Shown: piece after piece, positions 50,326-58,904 of the stretch | Position numbering within the stretch: the first letter of the stretch is position 1 | Layout: each line of letters opens with the position of its first letter | Position numbers and translations under genes: made by a program | Assembly: GCA_949502025.1 (NCBI GenBank) | Contig: CATBCG010000087.1 | Span: 1-64,000, forward strand | DNA length: 64,000 bases | Source: MGBC131033 sp910585655 | Lineage (GTDB): Bacteria > Bacillota > Clostridia > Lachnospirales > Lachnospiraceae | Reading direction: 5' to 3' | The notes under the pieces: generated by a model | The model's input: only the letters and a program-made list of their open reading frames with translations | What the model was told of the DNA's origin: nothing | The model's database searches: none

Positions 50326-52242
50326 ATGATGAAAGCTAAGAAAGTATTAGCAATGTTGTTGGTTCTGGTATTGGCAGTTTCCTGCTTGGCAGCGTGCAGC
50401 AAGGATAAGCCGAAGGAGGACGCTCCGGTGACGACGCAGGATGATGACAAGACCCCGGAGGACGATAAGACTCCAGAGGAAGATACGACGCAAGACGAGA
50501 CCAACGAGCCGGAAGAGACAACAGGCGACAATGAGCCGGAGGACACTCAGACGGCAGGATCTACCCCAAGAAATGAAACCTTGTACTTTAACGGGCAGCA
50601 GTGGAATGCGATCAACGCATGGAATCCAATGCACGCGAATAACAACAACTGGAGCATCAGCAACGGCGCCAGCGCCCGTGTTATTATTTATGAGACTATG
50701 TTTATCTATAACCTGTTAGACGGACAGCTCTATCCGCTTTTAGGTACGGATTATGCCTGGAACGATGCGAGAACCGAGATGACGGTTCATTTAAATCCAG
50801 ACGCTCACTGGAGCGACGGTACGCCGTTGACTGCTGAGGACGTGGCATATACCTGGGAGACACATAAGAAATACGAGTCTTCTACTTATAACAACAATGC
50901 GCCTTATATTGAGGCAGTAGAGGCAACGGATGCCAACACTGTTGTGATTAAGTCTGTTTTACAGGACGATGGCAAGGCAGTCAATCCGCTGATGCTTGAT
51001 TCCTTTATTGCACAGACCTATATCATGCAGAAAGCTTATGTAGAGAAGGTAGAGGCAAGAAACAATAACGACGCTACGGCAATGAAAGAGGATACAATGG
51101 AAGATTTTGTAGCCTCCGGTCCATATATGAAATATTACAACGACGATCAGAAGGTTGTCTTTATCCGTGACGACAATTATTGGGGAACTGCACTTTGGGG
51201 CAGTCTGCCGGTGCCTAAGTATTTAGCACACAATATTTTTGCAGACAACCCGGCTGGAAACCAGGCGTTTTCCAATGGAGAGGTTGATGTATCTCAGCAG
51301 TTTAACTTAAACATCGCAGATATGATGGCAAACAGCGATACCATTTCTACTTATATTGACGAAGCTCCGTATAACATCTGTGTTACGATGCCGACTGCTT
51401 GGTTTAACGTAGAGAAGCCGGGCTTGGATCGGAAGGAAGTACGGAAGGCTATCGCGATGGCAGTTGATTATGACCAGATCGTAAGCGCTGCTATGGGCGG
51501 GCAATGCCCAAGCTTTACCCAGGTTCCAAGAAGCGTTATGAACCCGACAGAAGGGGAACAGGCAATGGTCGATCAGGAAGCGTTAAAGCCATATCAGTGG
51601 GCAGGACGCGACATAGAAGGTGCAAAGAAGCTTCTGGATGAGGCTGGCATCGTTGATACTGACGGCGACGGAATCCGTGAAGTAGACGGTGTAAAGCTTT
51701 CCTATCAGGCATCTTGCCCGCAGGGCTGGGATGACTGGAATGCTTCTCTGGAAATCGTAGCAGCAGCCGGAAAAGAAATCGGTATTGAGATTGAGACTTA
51801 TTTCCCAGAAGCATCTACTTATTATGATATGTTTACCAACCATGATTTTGAAATCGCTATGTGGGGTACGGTAGGCGCTGGTATTACTTCCCCATGGGCT
51901 CGTGTCAGAGGTATGATGTCCAGTGAATTTATCGGTATGATGAGCAACTGGAACGGAAACTACGGCTGGTATAAGAACGACCGTGCTGACGAGCTGATTC
52001 AGATCATTCCGTTTGAGACCGATCAGGCGAAGTTAAAGGAATACTATACCGAGTTAAGCCAGATTTATCTGGACGAAGTTCCATCCTTCTCCTTGATGTA
52101 CAGACCAGAGCTGTTCCACAACACGAATGAGACAGTATGGACCGGATTCCCGACTCAGGGCGACGGACAGAACATTCCTCCGACTGACTGTACGGACGGA
52201 TATGGAATTGCTGCTCTGTATCATTTAGAGCTGGTAGAGTAA
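50326..52242 (+). CDS. oppA: Oligopeptide ABC transporter substrate-binding lipoprotein
   Basis: A 638-residue SBP_bac_5 family lipoprotein. The signal peptide MMKAKKVLAMLLVLVLAVSC ends in lipobox LAAC (Cys24), followed by an acidic Asp/Glu/Thr/Pro-rich linker (about residues 28-75) that tethers the binding domain. The mature part has the peptide-binding fold, e.g. YALNPDAHWSDGTPLTAEDV-type sequence near 165-185 and KEVRKAIAMAVDYDQI near 370. ATG 50326 and ATG 50329 both follow AGAGGAGG. An in-frame ATG at 50149 is in the leader and rejected. A terminator hairpin separates it from the permease genes. Peptide or nickel-type ligands are possible; peptides most likely. Confidence 0.92.
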   Translation: MMKAKKVLAMLLVLVLAVSCLAACSKDKPKEDAPVTTQDDDKTPEDDKTPEEDTTQDETNEPEETTGDNEPEDTQTAGSTPRNETLYFNGQQWNAINAWNPMHANNNNWSISNGASARVIIYETMFIYNLLDGQLYPLLGTDYAWNDARTEMTVHLNPDAHWSDGTPLTAEDVAYTWETHKKYESSTYNNNAPYIEAVEATDANTVVIKSVLQDDGKAVNPLMLDSFIAQTYIMQKAYVEKVEARNNNDATAMKEDTMEDFVASGPYMKYYNDDQKVVFIRDDNYWGTALWGSLPVPKYLAHNIFADNPAGNQAFSNGEVDVSQQFNLNIADMMANSDTISTYIDEAPYNICVTMPTAWFNVEKPGLDRKEVRKAIAMAVDYDQIVSAAMGGQCPSFTQVPRSVMNPTEGEQAMVDQEALKPYQWAGRDIEGAKKLLDEAGIVDTDGDGIREVDGVKLSYQASCPQGWDDWNASLEIVAAAGKEIGIEIETYFPEASTYYDMFTNHDFEIAMWGTVGAGITSPWARVRGMMSSEFIGMMSNWNGNYGWYKNDRADELIQIIPFETDQAKLKEYYTELSQIYLDEVPSFSLMYRPELFHNTNETVWTGFPTQGDGQNIPPTDCTDGYGIAALYHLELVE

Positions 52243-52308
52243 TCAAGCAGACGGCAGACAGAACTTCTTTCCTGATAAATTGAATAAGCCGTAGCCAAAA
52301 CCGGCGGA

Positions 52309-52350
52309 ACAGGGAGCGTTGCTTCACAGGAGGCGGGGCTCCCTGTTTTT
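52309..52350 (+). terminator. Internal (read-through) terminator in the opp operon
   Basis: A 9-bp stem, ACAGGGAGC (52309-52317) with GCTCCCTGT (52338-52346), followed by TTTTT, lies between oppA and oppB. No new promoter is seen before oppB, so partial read-through would give excess binding protein over permeases. Confidence 0.82.
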
Positions 52351-52416
52351 GTATCAGTGGCAGGATTCTTATTTTATTTGGAACGGCTATCAACATATGA
52401 TTGTGGGGTGACTCTT

Positions 52417-53424
52417 TTGAAAGGGTATAAGAAATACTATTTACAAAAGATTGGTTGGTATCTGATCACATTGATTGTGGCAGTATTTTTAAACTTTATG
52501 CTGCCGCGTCTGATGCCTGGCAATCCGGTAGACGCGATTGCTCAGGGCAGCATTTCTCCGGGTATGGATGCAACTGCTGTAAAAAAAGTATTGGATGATT
52601 ATTCAGCCAGGTTTGGCTTGGATCAACCACTGTACGTACAGTTTTTTACCTTTGTGAAAAATGCCCTGCGGGGAGATTTCGGGATTTCTTTTAGCAACTA
52701 TCCAAGAGAGATTTCGGATATTATTGCTTCTTCGATGGGATGGACGATTTGCCTGCAGCTTCCGGCGATTATTGTCGGCTGGATATTGGGGAATCTGTTG
52801 GGGGCGGTTGCCGCCTATATGAAGGGTGTTTTTGACAAAGCAATTTTACCTGCCTTTTTGTTTATCGGAAATATTCCGGCGTTCGGTATGGCTACCGTGC
52901 TTTTATTGGTATTTGCGATTTATTTAAAGGTCGCGCCGGTTGGAGGAGGATATGGGTACGAACTGATTCCTAGTATGAGCTGGGAGTTTTTCCAGTCTTT
53001 GTTTGTTCATTATCAGCTTCCGTTCTGGTCGATTGTTCTGATTACGATTGGCGGTCAGGCAATCGGAATGCGTTCGATGTCGATTTATGAATTGAACGCA
53101 GATTATGTGAAATACAGCCGTTTCTTAGGAATCAAAGATAGAAAGATCGTCGGCTATGTATTTCGGAACGCTATGCTTCCGCAGGTGACAGGGCTGGCTC
53201 TTTCTTTGGGTACGATGATCGGCGGCAATATCGTAGCCGAGACGATTTTTAACTATCCGGGCATCGGCTCTACGATGCTAAGCGCCATCAGTAACCGTGA
53301 CTATCCGCTGATTTCTGCTTCTACGCTGATGATTACGATTATGGTATTGATTGCCAATCTGGCAGTTGAAGTCATATATGGTTTGATCGATCCGCGGATT
53401 AAGGCAGCACAGCAGGATTCTTAA
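52417..53424 (+). CDS. oppB: Oligopeptide ABC transporter permease OppB
   Basis: A 335-residue membrane protein with about six helices. The typical start is present (YYLQKIGWYLITLIVAVFLN, then FMLPRLMPGNPVDAI), as is the EAA loop around ELNADYVKYSRFLGIKDRKI, contacting the ATPases, and the final FNYPGIGSTMLSAI segment. I place the start at the TTG at 52417 because GGGGTGA lies six bases upstream and homologs start near here; an upstream in-frame ATG at 52357 lies only eleven bases past the terminator hairpin and has no ribosome site. An earlier ATG at 52399 runs at once into a stop. Confidence 0.88.
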   Translation: MKGYKKYYLQKIGWYLITLIVAVFLNFMLPRLMPGNPVDAIAQGSISPGMDATAVKKVLDDYSARFGLDQPLYVQFFTFVKNALRGDFGISFSNYPREISDIIASSMGWTICLQLPAIIVGWILGNLLGAVAAYMKGVFDKAILPAFLFIGNIPAFGMATVLLLVFAIYLKVAPVGGGYGYELIPSMSWEFFQSLFVHYQLPFWSIVLITIGGQAIGMRSMSIYELNADYVKYSRFLGIKDRKIVGYVFRNAMLPQVTGLALSLGTMIGGNIVAETIFNYPGIGSTMLSAISNRDYPLISASTLMITIMVLIANLAVEVIYGLIDPRIKAAQQDS

Positions 53425-53447
53425 TCCGGCAGAAGAGGAGGCGCAAT

Positions 53448-54695
53448 ATGAAAAATCAGTTAAAACAGGTGTTTCATTCACCAAGATTTGTGATAGGTTT
53501 TGTGATTTTTGTCTTTATGCTGGGAATGGCAGTCTTTTATCCGCTGCTGGTGCCGGGCGATCCGCTGGAAATGGTAGCTAGCTCCAGCTATCCGCCGGGA
53601 ACGTATATTTCTCTGGCAGATACGTTAGAATCCAAGCAGTATGGGCTGGATCTGGACATTACGGCTACCCGTTTGAATAAGCTGGTTTCCCAGGAAGATA
53701 AAGACGCGATGGTACTGTGGCTAACCAAATACCGGGGGATTGCAGAAGCAGATATTCCAGTGGAAGACAACGTGGCAATGGTCAATTTTTGGAATGAACA
53801 TTATGATCCGGAAGTAGAACAAAAGGGACTGACCAACGCAAAGCGGCAGTATTATCGAAGGCTGGCAGCCAGAATGTCTACGATTTTAGAGACAGAGGAT
53901 ATCATCATCGCCACAAAGAACCCGGAAACAGGAGTATTGGAAGAGAGCAATACAATTTCCTTTCATACGTATACGAATGTAAAGGATATTACGAGTAAGA
54001 GAAACTTTATACTCGGTACGGACAATTTTGGTCGTGATGTGCTAAAAGAGTTGACCCATGCGGTAGGAACTTCCCTGAAAATGGGACTTTTAGCCGGTGT
54101 GATTGCAACCTTAATCGGTCTTACGTTAGGGCTTTTATCCGGCTATTTAGGTGGGATTATAGACGATATGATTATGTTTGTCACTAACCTGTTTACCGTC
54201 ATTCCATCCTTTGTGCTGATTATTTTGATTTCCTTTAGCGTCAGTCAAAGTGCGCGCGGAGTGACTTTAGTTGGTGTAATCATCGGTCTTACATCCTGGA
54301 CATGGACGACCAGATCAGTGCGTTCCCAGGTAATTTCCCTAAGAAACCGTGATCATGTCAATCTGTCCAAGCTTTCCGGTCACAGTTTGCCGAGAATTAT
54401 CATTCAGGATATTTTACCTTATATTGCTTCCTATGTAGTAATGGCTTTGATTTTACAGATTTCTTCAGCGATTCTAGCAGAAGCGCAGCTTTCGATGTTA
54501 GGCTTGGGACCGTCTACCACAAAAGTAGCGACGCTGGGGCTGATGATGAACTGGGCTATGACGGCGCAGGCGCCGTTAGCCGGACGTTGGTGGGCGTTTT
54601 TGCCGATCATTTTGTCTATCGCATTGATTACGTTCTCACTGAATCTGATGAATACCGGTTTGGATCAGGTGTTCAATCCGCAGTTGAGAGATTAG
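53448..54695 (+). CDS. oppC: Oligopeptide ABC transporter permease OppC
   Basis: A 415-residue membrane protein. An N-terminal helix (about residues 14-35) is followed by an unusually long soluble insert (about 45-185) before the transport core, which has the conserved FILGTDNFGRDVLKEL entry and five helices, with an EAA-type loop around RNRDHVNLSKLSGHSLPRII. The usual OppC is about 300 residues, so the insert adds about 100. GAAGAGGAGG precedes the ATG. It pairs with OppB. Confidence 0.92.
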   Translation: MKNQLKQVFHSPRFVIGFVIFVFMLGMAVFYPLLVPGDPLEMVASSSYPPGTYISLADTLESKQYGLDLDITATRLNKLVSQEDKDAMVLWLTKYRGIAEADIPVEDNVAMVNFWNEHYDPEVEQKGLTNAKRQYYRRLAARMSTILETEDIIIATKNPETGVLEESNTISFHTYTNVKDITSKRNFILGTDNFGRDVLKELTHAVGTSLKMGLLAGVIATLIGLTLGLLSGYLGGIIDDMIMFVTNLFTVIPSFVLIILISFSVSQSARGVTLVGVIIGLTSWTWTTRSVRSQVISLRNRDHVNLSKLSGHSLPRIIIQDILPYIASYVVMALILQISSAILAEAQLSMLGLGPSTTKVATLGLMMNWAMTAQAPLAGRWWAFLPIILSIALITFSLNLMNTGLDQVFNPQLRD

Positions 54696-54704
54696 GAGGG
54701 AATT

Positions 54705-55712
54705 ATGGGAAAAATAATGCTTGATGTAAAGGATTTAAAGACAAAGTATGTTACCCGGTTCCACGAAAGTGTCTATGCGGTAGATGGTGTGAGCCTGCAG
54801 ATTGAAGAGGGGAAATCCTTAGGGATTGCCGGGGAATCCGGCTGCGGGAAGTCAACGCTTGCCCTAAGTCTGATGGGATACTACTTTGCACCGCTGCATT
54901 ATATAAGCGGAAGTATTACGATAGACGGAATGAATATTTCGGATATGACGCCGGATCAGGTGCGGAAAAACGTCCTGGGAAATGAGATTGCCTATATTCC
55001 GCAGGCGGCGATGAACGCCTTAAACCCGACACAGAAAATCATCCGCTTTATTGAGGATGTGCTGCATGCTCATGATACCAAGCTCAGTAAAAAAGAAATA
55101 TACGATCTCGCGAAAGAGCGTTTTGAGATATTGGGGCTTCCAGCCAGTGTATTAGACCGTCATGCGGTAGAGCTTTCCGGCGGAATGAAGCAGCGTACGG
55201 TTATCGCGATTTCCACGATTCTTTCTCCAAAGGTGCTGATTGCCGACGAACCGTCCTCGGCATTAGACGTTACGAGCCAGAAGATGGTTATTAAAATGAT
55301 GCGTGAGCTGATGGAAAAGGGCTTTATTCGTTCGATGATTTTTATTACGCATGAGCTTCCGCTGCTTTATAACGTAACAGATGATATTATGGTAATGTAT
55401 GCCGGGCAGATCGTAGAAAAGGGAACGGCAAAGGAAATGGTCTTTGATTCGCTTCATCCATATACGAATGGTCTGATGGGTTCGATTATCGTACCGGAGT
55501 CAGGCACCAGGGATGTGAAGCTGACCGCTATTCCGGGTACGCCGCCGAATCTCAAAAAACCTCCGGCAGGCTGTCGTTTTGCCGAGCGCTGCCGCTATGC
55601 GACTGCCGAATGTCGTGGAATGGCAGTCGAAATGAAGGAGGCAGGGGCAGGAAGATCCTATCGCTGCCGGATATCAGAAGACAAGCTGAGGGAGGTGTAT
55701 GCCCGTGAGTAA
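54705..55712 (+). CDS. oppD: Oligopeptide ABC transporter ATP-binding protein OppD
   Basis: A 335-residue ATPase. Walker A GESGCGKST (residues 43-51), Q-loop AYIPQAAMNALNP (about 103), signature LSGGMKQR (about 162), Walker B VLIADEPSSALD (about 179-190) and H-loop ITHELP. The C-terminal oligopeptide-transporter (oligo_HPY) region contains the Cys motif GCRFAERCRYATAEC, known to bind an iron-sulphur cluster in some relatives. GGAGGGAATT precedes the ATG. It overlaps oppF. Confidence 0.95.
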   Translation: MGKIMLDVKDLKTKYVTRFHESVYAVDGVSLQIEEGKSLGIAGESGCGKSTLALSLMGYYFAPLHYISGSITIDGMNISDMTPDQVRKNVLGNEIAYIPQAAMNALNPTQKIIRFIEDVLHAHDTKLSKKEIYDLAKERFEILGLPASVLDRHAVELSGGMKQRTVIAISTILSPKVLIADEPSSALDVTSQKMVIKMMRELMEKGFIRSMIFITHELPLLYNVTDDIMVMYAGQIVEKGTAKEMVFDSLHPYTNGLMGSIIVPESGTRDVKLTAIPGTPPNLKKPPAGCRFAERCRYATAECRGMAVEMKEAGAGRSYRCRISEDKLREVYARE

Positions 55713-56529
55713 GATAGAAAGGGAAAAACGTGCCAAGTGTCTGGCGGGAACCGGTGTGACAAAAGTATTTGGAGTAGGAAATGCCAGAAATGTTGCGGTG
55801 GATCATGTGGATTTTGACTTTAGAGAAGGTGAGATCATTTCTATCGTTGGAGAAAGCGGCAGCGGGAAAACTACGCTTTCTAAGATGATTCTAGGCTTGA
55901 TCAGCGTGACGGAGGGTGAGATTGAATACCAGGGGAAGCCGCGGGATATCAAAAGCCACGCGAAGAAAAAGGAATATTGGAAGGGAATTCAGGCGATTTT
56001 CCAGGATCCGTTTTCCTCTTACAATATGTTCAATAAAATCGACTCGGTGCTGCTAGACTGTATCAATATGCGGGGTGGTAGAAACCTGCCGAAAGCGGAA
56101 AAAGAAGCGATGATGACGGAGGCTTGCAGCTTTGTCAATTTAAAATACGCCGAACTGACGAATAAATACCCGTTTGAGCTGTCCGGCGGGCAGATGCAGC
56201 GTCTGATGATTGCCCGAATCTTTTTACTAAAACCAAAGATTTTGCTCGCCGACGAGCCGACCTCTATGATTGACGCCTGTTCGAGAGCGACGATTCTTGA
56301 CATGCTTTTAAAGCTGCGGGATGAAATCAATATGACGATTATTTTTATCACGCACGATATCGGTCTTGCTTATTATGTATCCGATATGGTCTACATTATG
56401 GAACATGGAAAATTCGTAGAAGTCGGGACTGCAGACGAGGTGATTTTAAATCCAAAGGCGGATTATACCAAGCGTCTGATCAGCGATGTGCCAAAAATCC
56501 ATGAAGAGTGGGATCTTTCCACGGTATAA
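55705..56529 (+). CDS. oppF: Oligopeptide ABC transporter ATP-binding protein OppF
   Basis: A 274-residue ATPase. Walker A GESGSGKTT (about residues 47-55), Q-loop AIFQDPFSSYN, signature LSGGQMQR (about 160), Walker B ILLADEPTSMID, H-loop ITHDIG. It stops soon after the ATPase core and lacks the C-terminal oligo_HPY domain present in OppD. The GTG at 55705 is preferred since GGAGGTG lies seven bases before it; an ATG at 55699 is almost in contact with that site. The start lies inside the end of oppD, so the two are coupled. A terminator follows. Confidence 0.92.
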   Translation: MSKIEREKRAKCLAGTGVTKVFGVGNARNVAVDHVDFDFREGEIISIVGESGSGKTTLSKMILGLISVTEGEIEYQGKPRDIKSHAKKKEYWKGIQAIFQDPFSSYNMFNKIDSVLLDCINMRGGRNLPKAEKEAMMTEACSFVNLKYAELTNKYPFELSGGQMQRLMIARIFLLKPKILLADEPTSMIDACSRATILDMLLKLRDEINMTIIFITHDIGLAYYVSDMVYIMEHGKFVEVGTADEVILNPKADYTKRLISDVPKIHEEWDLSTV

Positions 56530-56568
56530 AATCGTGTTTTAGTAGGAAAAGAGAAAAAGAAGAACATA

Positions 56569-56609
56569 AAAAAGGAAGGAATCATACCAGAGGGGATTCC
56601 TTCCTTTTT
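56569..56609 (+). terminator. Rho-independent terminator of the opp operon
   Basis: A perfect 15-base stem, AAAAAGGAAGGAATC (56569-56583) with its complement (56595-56609), ends in TTTTT. Confidence 0.92.
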
Positions 56610-56645
56610 ACATGAAGAAAAGTTCTCCGAACTTCCCTATCATAT
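56610..56645 (+). repeat. Interspersed hairpin repeat, copy E (first hairpin only)
   Basis: GAAAAGTTCTCCGAACTTCC and CTATCATA match the first hairpin of the repeat family and begin a few bases after the opp terminator T-run. Confidence 0.78.
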
Positions 56646-56681
56646 GTTATGTACGGAAAAAGAAATCGGGGAATCGGGGAA

Positions 56682-57431
56682 TCAGGAAATTTCCACCGGT
56701 CCGGCTACTTTGCAGGCAGAGCGCGGCAGGGCATCCTTGGAATTCTTCCATGGTGCGTCGGCGTTGCGGTAGTCGAATTTGTCGGTAAACCATTCCAAAT
56801 CGTCCCGTACCCGTTTCATATTGTCAAGGTAAAGCCGGTCAAGGTCGCCAAGAAAGCTTTCTAACAGTTTTCCGGACAGCTCGCCAGGCGCCATATCGCG
56901 TAAAATTCCATAATGAGGAGTACAGAATCCTTTGGAAGTCCGCAACGTTTTCCGGAAGTCCTCATCGTTTTTATAAAGATAAAAGACAGTGGCAAGGTAA
57001 CGCTGGTACATATCGTTGATTCGATTGCAGATATAACAGGAATGATTGAGGGATTCGATATAAGCGGAAATAGAAGTAGTGCCTGGTTTTACAGGGGTCT
57101 TTTTACGAAAGAGACCGCCTCCGCCAGAAACAGGCTGCTCATTGGCAGCTCCGGCTTGTAAGCCTTCGATATCCGAGATAATCCGATCCATATGGGTCTT
57201 TAGCATCAGCCCAAGTCCAAGGCGATTTTGGTTTTGATAGAGCTGTTCTAAATGGTGTCCGCAAAAGCCGACCCGATCCGTTTCCATACGGATATCGTCC
57301 TCCATATAGCTTGGTCCCATCGTAAATTCAATCGCATTGGCTTCCAAAGAATGATAGATCCGGCAAATCGGGCATTCCTCATTGGCATGGAACGCATCGT
57401 TGACCGGAATGGTATATAGCTTTTCCTTCAT
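56682..57431 (-). CDS. DUF6062 family protein
   Basis: A 249-residue soluble protein. Cys/His pairs recur: CPIC (about residues 20-23), FCGHH (about 56-60), CYIC (about 131-134) and FCTPHY (about 167-172), which look like two metal-binding sites. The protein is otherwise helical. This is DUF6062, a family of unknown function found in Lachnospiraceae. The region near 95-112 (Gly-rich GGGGLFRKK) looks like a flexible linker between two similar halves. GGAGG...ATG is present on the minus strand (GTTTTATC spacing). A separate short gene lies upstream. Confidence 0.8.
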   Translation of the reverse strand: MKEKLYTIPVNDAFHANEECPICRIYHSLEANAIEFTMGPSYMEDDIRMETDRVGFCGHHLEQLYQNQNRLGLGLMLKTHMDRIISDIEGLQAGAANEQPVSGGGGLFRKKTPVKPGTTSISAYIESLNHSCYICNRINDMYQRYLATVFYLYKNDEDFRKTLRTSKGFCTPHYGILRDMAPGELSGKLLESFLGDLDRLYLDNMKRVRDDLEWFTDKFDYRNADAPWKNSKDALPRSACKVAGPVEIS

Positions 57432-57500
57432 AGATAAAACCTCCGTTTGTTTGTGTCCTGCTGCTATTATAGCGTATTTTACCGGAGGTGTAAAGAGGAG

Positions 57501-57650
57501 CTAGAACGGCATTAAAACGCCGTTGACATTGGCAAATCCATTAGCTGGCTGCAGACTTGGAATTGCAACGGTGTTCTTTTTTTGTGTGCTGCGGCTTCTC
57601 TGCATGTTTTTTTTAGTCGTTAGAGCGGTCTGTGGTTTTCTGGTAAACAT
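57501..57650 (-). CDS. Small basic protein of 49 residues (unknown)
   Basis: A short frame with a very good ribosome site: AAAAGGAGG lies eight bases before the ATG at 57650. The product starts MFTRKPQTALTTKKNMQRSR and ends ANVNGVLMPF; it is rich in Lys, Arg, Thr and Gln, has no membrane segment, and is unknown to me. It is preceded by a consensus promoter and a strongly structured leader, which makes translation believable. It could be a leader peptide, a toxin-like or RNA-binding peptide, or a small ribosome-associated protein. Confidence 0.6.
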   Translation of the reverse strand: MFTRKPQTALTTKKNMQRSRSTQKKNTVAIPSLQPANGFANVNGVLMPF

Positions 57651-57672
57651 AGTGTTCCTCCTTTTAAAATTA

Positions 57673-57752
57673 CTCCTGGCAGGAGCCCTCAAAGATTCAG
57701 GTTCAGCCGGGTTAATCGGGTCGCAGGGATTAGTCCGGCTTACCCCTGAATC
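57673..57752 (-). ncRNA. Structured leader RNA of the 49-codon gene (unassigned)
   Basis: Beginning at about the first transcribed base, the minus strand folds as one long interrupted hairpin: GATTCAGG/CCTGAATC (8 bp), AGCCGG/CCGGCT (6 bp), TAATC/GATTA (5 bp) with symmetric or near-symmetric internal loops (GGTA/GAA, AC/AC) and the loop CCTGCGACCC (whole element 57694-57752). A second small hairpin, CTCC/GGAG (57673-57685), precedes the ribosome site and could alternately pair with it. This is cis-regulatory in appearance; no known class recognised. Confidence 0.6.
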
Positions 57753-57759
57753 CGCTTTT

Positions 57760-57787
57760 ATTATATGAAAAAACAGGATTCTGTCAA
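57760..57787 (-). promoter_or_regulatory. Promoter of the 49-codon gene
   Basis: Perfect TTGACA (57787-57782) and perfect TATAAT (57765-57760) are separated by 16 bases: the best match to consensus in the window on the minus strand. Confidence 0.85.
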
Positions 57788-57789
57788 GT

Positions 57790-58102
57790 CGGAAGAGAGT
57801 GAGGGAAGAAAGAAAAAATAGAAGAGATTGCATAAAAAAAGATGGAAATAAAATAAAAAGTTGGAAAATAAGACGAAAGAAAGTTTATATACATCACAAA
57901 AATATAGGTAGATCTGACTGATATATAGAGAAAAAATTCCTTGTGACACAGTGAATTTATAAAAATTTTATAAGACATTGTGTAAAAGGGGTGGTATAAG
58001 CATGTAGAAAAGAAAATTTTGGGAAAATAAAATTAAATATTACAAATTTTTCCTTGTGCAATCTGCTTTTCTGCTCCTATTTCTGGTTTTAAAAGAGTGC
58101 GT
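57790..58102. other. AT-rich intergenic stretch with a long inverted repeat
   Basis: No gene is seen. The stretch is very AT-rich and has a perfect palindrome TTATAAAA-A-TTTTATAA (57957-57973) that extends to an imperfect inverted repeat (CACAGTG at 57947-57953 against CATTGTG at 57976-57982). CCTTGTG occurs twice (57939-57945 and 58051-58057). Confidence 0.5.
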
Positions 58103-58789
58103 TTAGAAAGTGACTTTTGTGCGGGTGCGACGCTTTAGAAAAAGGGAAGTAAGCAACAGACAGAAGGCTCCTAATAGTACAATCAATACGCAGACAACGG
58201 CGCAGTGAAAGAAGAAGGTATCCGGCAGCAGTAAAATGATCGGATCGGTAGCTGAGTCAAAGAGCCAGTAATCATTTGAGAAGAGCAATTTATGAAACAA
58301 AACAAAGGCATCCTCAAAACGGAACGCAATGGCGGCGCCGACTAAGGTTGGCAGCAGCACGACGATCAGAGCAGAGAACCCAAGACCGCTAGAAAGCGTA
58401 TATTGTTTTTTTTGAAAATAAAGTAACGGCAGTAAGAGAAAAAAGCTGATAACGCCAAGCAGAAAAATTCCCATAAAAAGCTGTTTGACCTCCATAAAAT
58501 GGATCAACGCTTCCGTAGAGGAAGGAAGATCCGGAAAGGCAAGCGGATGGGAAGAAAACGGGGAATTATAATCGATCAGAGCGTCGTAATTTGCCCGGAT
58601 TTGGGCGGCAGAAAGACCATAAGTCCCTTCCAAGCCCAGACGAGAAACATCCCAGTAATATAAGGGACGAAAATAGAGAACAAAAGCAGCCGCCAGAGAA
58701 AGAAATAAAAAGGTAAAGGAAACGCCGGATAAAAAAACGATGAACATCTGGGACAGCCCCTGCCTTGGACGGTGATTTCGCTGTTTCAT
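58103..58789 (-). CDS. TIGR01906 (DUF1461) family membrane protein
   Basis: A 228-residue integral membrane protein with about four to five membrane segments (near 18-38, 105-125, 132-152, 187-210). The pattern NYDALIDYNSPF after the first helix and the DPIILLLPDTFF segment near residue 180 are typical of the TIGR01906 family of Firmicutes. Function unknown. AGGAGG precedes the ATG (minus strand, GAGGAGGTATCC). The C terminus is basic and cytoplasmic (LKRRTRTKVTF). Confidence 0.85.
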   Translation of the reverse strand: MKQRNHRPRQGLSQMFIVFLSGVSFTFLFLSLAAAFVLYFRPLYYWDVSRLGLEGTYGLSAAQIRANYDALIDYNSPFSSHPLAFPDLPSSTEALIHFMEVKQLFMGIFLLGVISFFLLLPLLYFQKKQYTLSSGLGFSALIVVLLPTLVGAAIAFRFEDAFVLFHKLLFSNDYWLFDSATDPIILLLPDTFFFHCAVVCVLIVLLGAFCLLLTSLFLKRRTRTKVTF

Positions 58790-58805
58790 AGGATACCTCC
58801 TCTAT

Positions 58806-58850
58806 TAAAAACATGGAGCAGCGCCCGGATACCTGTTATCCGGGCGCTGC
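58806..58850 (-). terminator. Rho-independent terminator of the cold-shock gene
   Basis: A perfect 13-bp GC-rich stem (58818-58830 with 58838-58850), followed on the minus strand by TTTTT (58811-58807). Confidence 0.85.
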
Positions 58851-58904
58851 GGCACAGTTCGTTTATTCAGGGATTATGTCGGCTCCCTGTTGAAATAGGA
58901 CAGC

